Source of the DNA: a virus
Virus record (IMG/VR): IMGVR_UViG_3300036886_000301
Span: 1 to 46,555 of that record
Length of the DNA: 46,555 nucleotides
Reading direction: 5' to 3' (one strand)
Shown: positions 46,067 to 46,555 of the stretch, piece by piece
Layout of the letters: each line of letters opens with the position of its first letter
How positions within the stretch are numbered: position 1 is the stretch's first letter
Notes under the pieces: model-generated
The model's input: only the letters and a program-made list of their open reading frames with translations
Database searches by the model: none
What the model was told of the DNA's origin: nothing
Made by a program: the position numbers and the translations under genes

Positions 46067-46555
46067 TTGAGTATGGATATTGTAGAGCGAGCAAAAGAGT
46101 ACGCAACACTCAAACACACAGGGCAAATACGGAAGCTTAGCAAATCTCCTTATATAGTCCATCCCGCCGATGTCGCTGAACTCGCCTCTGCGGCAACTGA
46201 TGATGTTGAACTAACTGCTGCTGCTTGGCTTCACGATGTAGTAGAAGACACCAATACTTCCCTTGAAGAAATCCGAAACGAGTTCGGTAACACAATAGCC
46301 AGCCTTGTAGACGAAGTTACCAAGAATGCTGAAGAACAGGGCAATCGTTCAAAGAAGGAATACTATCACGAAAAGGTCCGTAAAATAACATCAAAGGCCT
46401 TGACACTCAAGCTCTTTGATAGACTCGCTAATATAATGTCGGTAGTAGCTGATTTGAAAAGAGATTCCAAAAGCAATGAAGTAATAGACTTTGCCAAATA
46501 CTACAAGAAGCAAACTCAATATATTTTTGAAGACTTGGATCAAGACAGAGAATTA
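46067..46555 (+). CDS. RelA/SpoT-type HD hydrolase (partial)
   Basis: The frame runs off the window after about 160 residues. It has the metal-binding HD core of (p)ppGpp hydrolases: KHTGQIRK, SPYIVHPADVAEL, AAWLHDVVEDT, SLEEIRNEFG, VDEVTKN, and KLFDRLANI with the later Asp. The order matches the MESH1/SpoT hydrolase domain, which removes the alarmone pyrophosphate. No synthetase part is seen so far. I use TTG 46067, 8 bases after the ribosome site AAAGGAA; ATG 46073 is the alternative. A phage alarmone hydrolase could block the host stringent response. Confidence 0.88.
   Translation, partial: MSMDIVERAKEYATLKHTGQIRKLSKSPYIVHPADVAELASAATDDVELTAAAWLHDVVEDTNTSLEEIRNEFGNTIASLVDEVTKNAEEQGNRSKKEYYHEKVRKITSKALTLKLFDRLANIMSVVADLKRDSKSNEVIDFAKYYKKQTQYIFEDLDQDREL

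Overview
The window reads as part of a large tailed-phage (jumbo or huge phage) genome. Genes are small, tightly packed and often overlap by ATGA or TAATG. Most are on the + strand, with minus-strand blocks at 30612-32431 and 41481-42782. Twelve ordinary tRNA genes, at least six homing-type endonucleases and many unrecognised small proteins sit beside an RNA ligase, DnaJ, thioredoxin, an AAA+ ATPase, an M23 peptidase and auxiliary metabolic genes. I see no rRNA, ribosomal protein operon or CRISPR array. No terminase, portal or capsid gene is in the window, so the phage assignment is an inference. The host cannot be named.

Layout. 1-2.1 kb: a lipoprotein, tRNA-Cys, two strange tRNA-like RNAs and a GIY-YIG endonuclease. 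2.1-9.6 kb: a RecB/Cas4-like nuclease, tRNA-Arg, a polymerase-X-like/radical-SAM fusion, GMP reductase, a lysine-aminomutase-like radical SAM enzyme and a second GIY-YIG enzyme. 9.6-18.7 kb: peptidyl-tRNA hydrolase 2, a tandem family of Cys-rich mini-proteins, DnaJ, a probable structural protein, five tRNA-Leu genes, and a Y-RNA-like RNA with a circularly permuted tRNA module. 18.7-30.6 kb: a vWA protein, RNA ligase, AAA+ ATPase, four tRNA-Ser genes, tRNA-Arg, several endonucleases, thioredoxin and many small proteins. 30.6-36.3 kb: a membrane protein and an M23 peptidase on the minus strand, a 2.2 kb array of Y-RNA-like elements, then a Ro60/TROVE gene. 36.3-46.6 kb: zinc-ribbon and unknown proteins, a cobalamin adenosyltransferase, a major vault protein homologue, and the start of a SpoT-type HD hydrolase.

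The most exciting signal is a possible phage Ro/vault ribonucleoprotein system. A full-length Ro60-like protein (34648-36264) follows a cluster of RNAs that share a Y-RNA-like stem: AGCTG, a bulge, a GGAC-type helix, TTAYCG, and a closing TTGCTY. Two relatives lie among the tRNA genes. At 18514-18648 a circularly permuted tRNA-Leu-like module is grafted on the Y stem, as in bacterial YrlA RNAs. At 1115-1249 the topology is the opposite: the RNA ends at a normal tRNA acceptor stem and the Y-type sequence fills the anticodon loop. About 7 kb past the Ro60 gene is an 832-residue major vault protein homologue with shoulder and coiled-coil cap. In eukaryotes the vault component TEP1 carries a TROVE domain, so MVP, TROVE and small RNAs in one phage is a striking combination. 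A shared particle is a hypothesis.

Other notable signals are a start-site motif AAGATAAW placed three bases before at least eight start codons without a usable Shine-Dalgarno, endonuclease genes that stop inside tRNA genes, a tRNA set confined to Leu, Ser, Arg and Cys, and two expanded families of mini-proteins.
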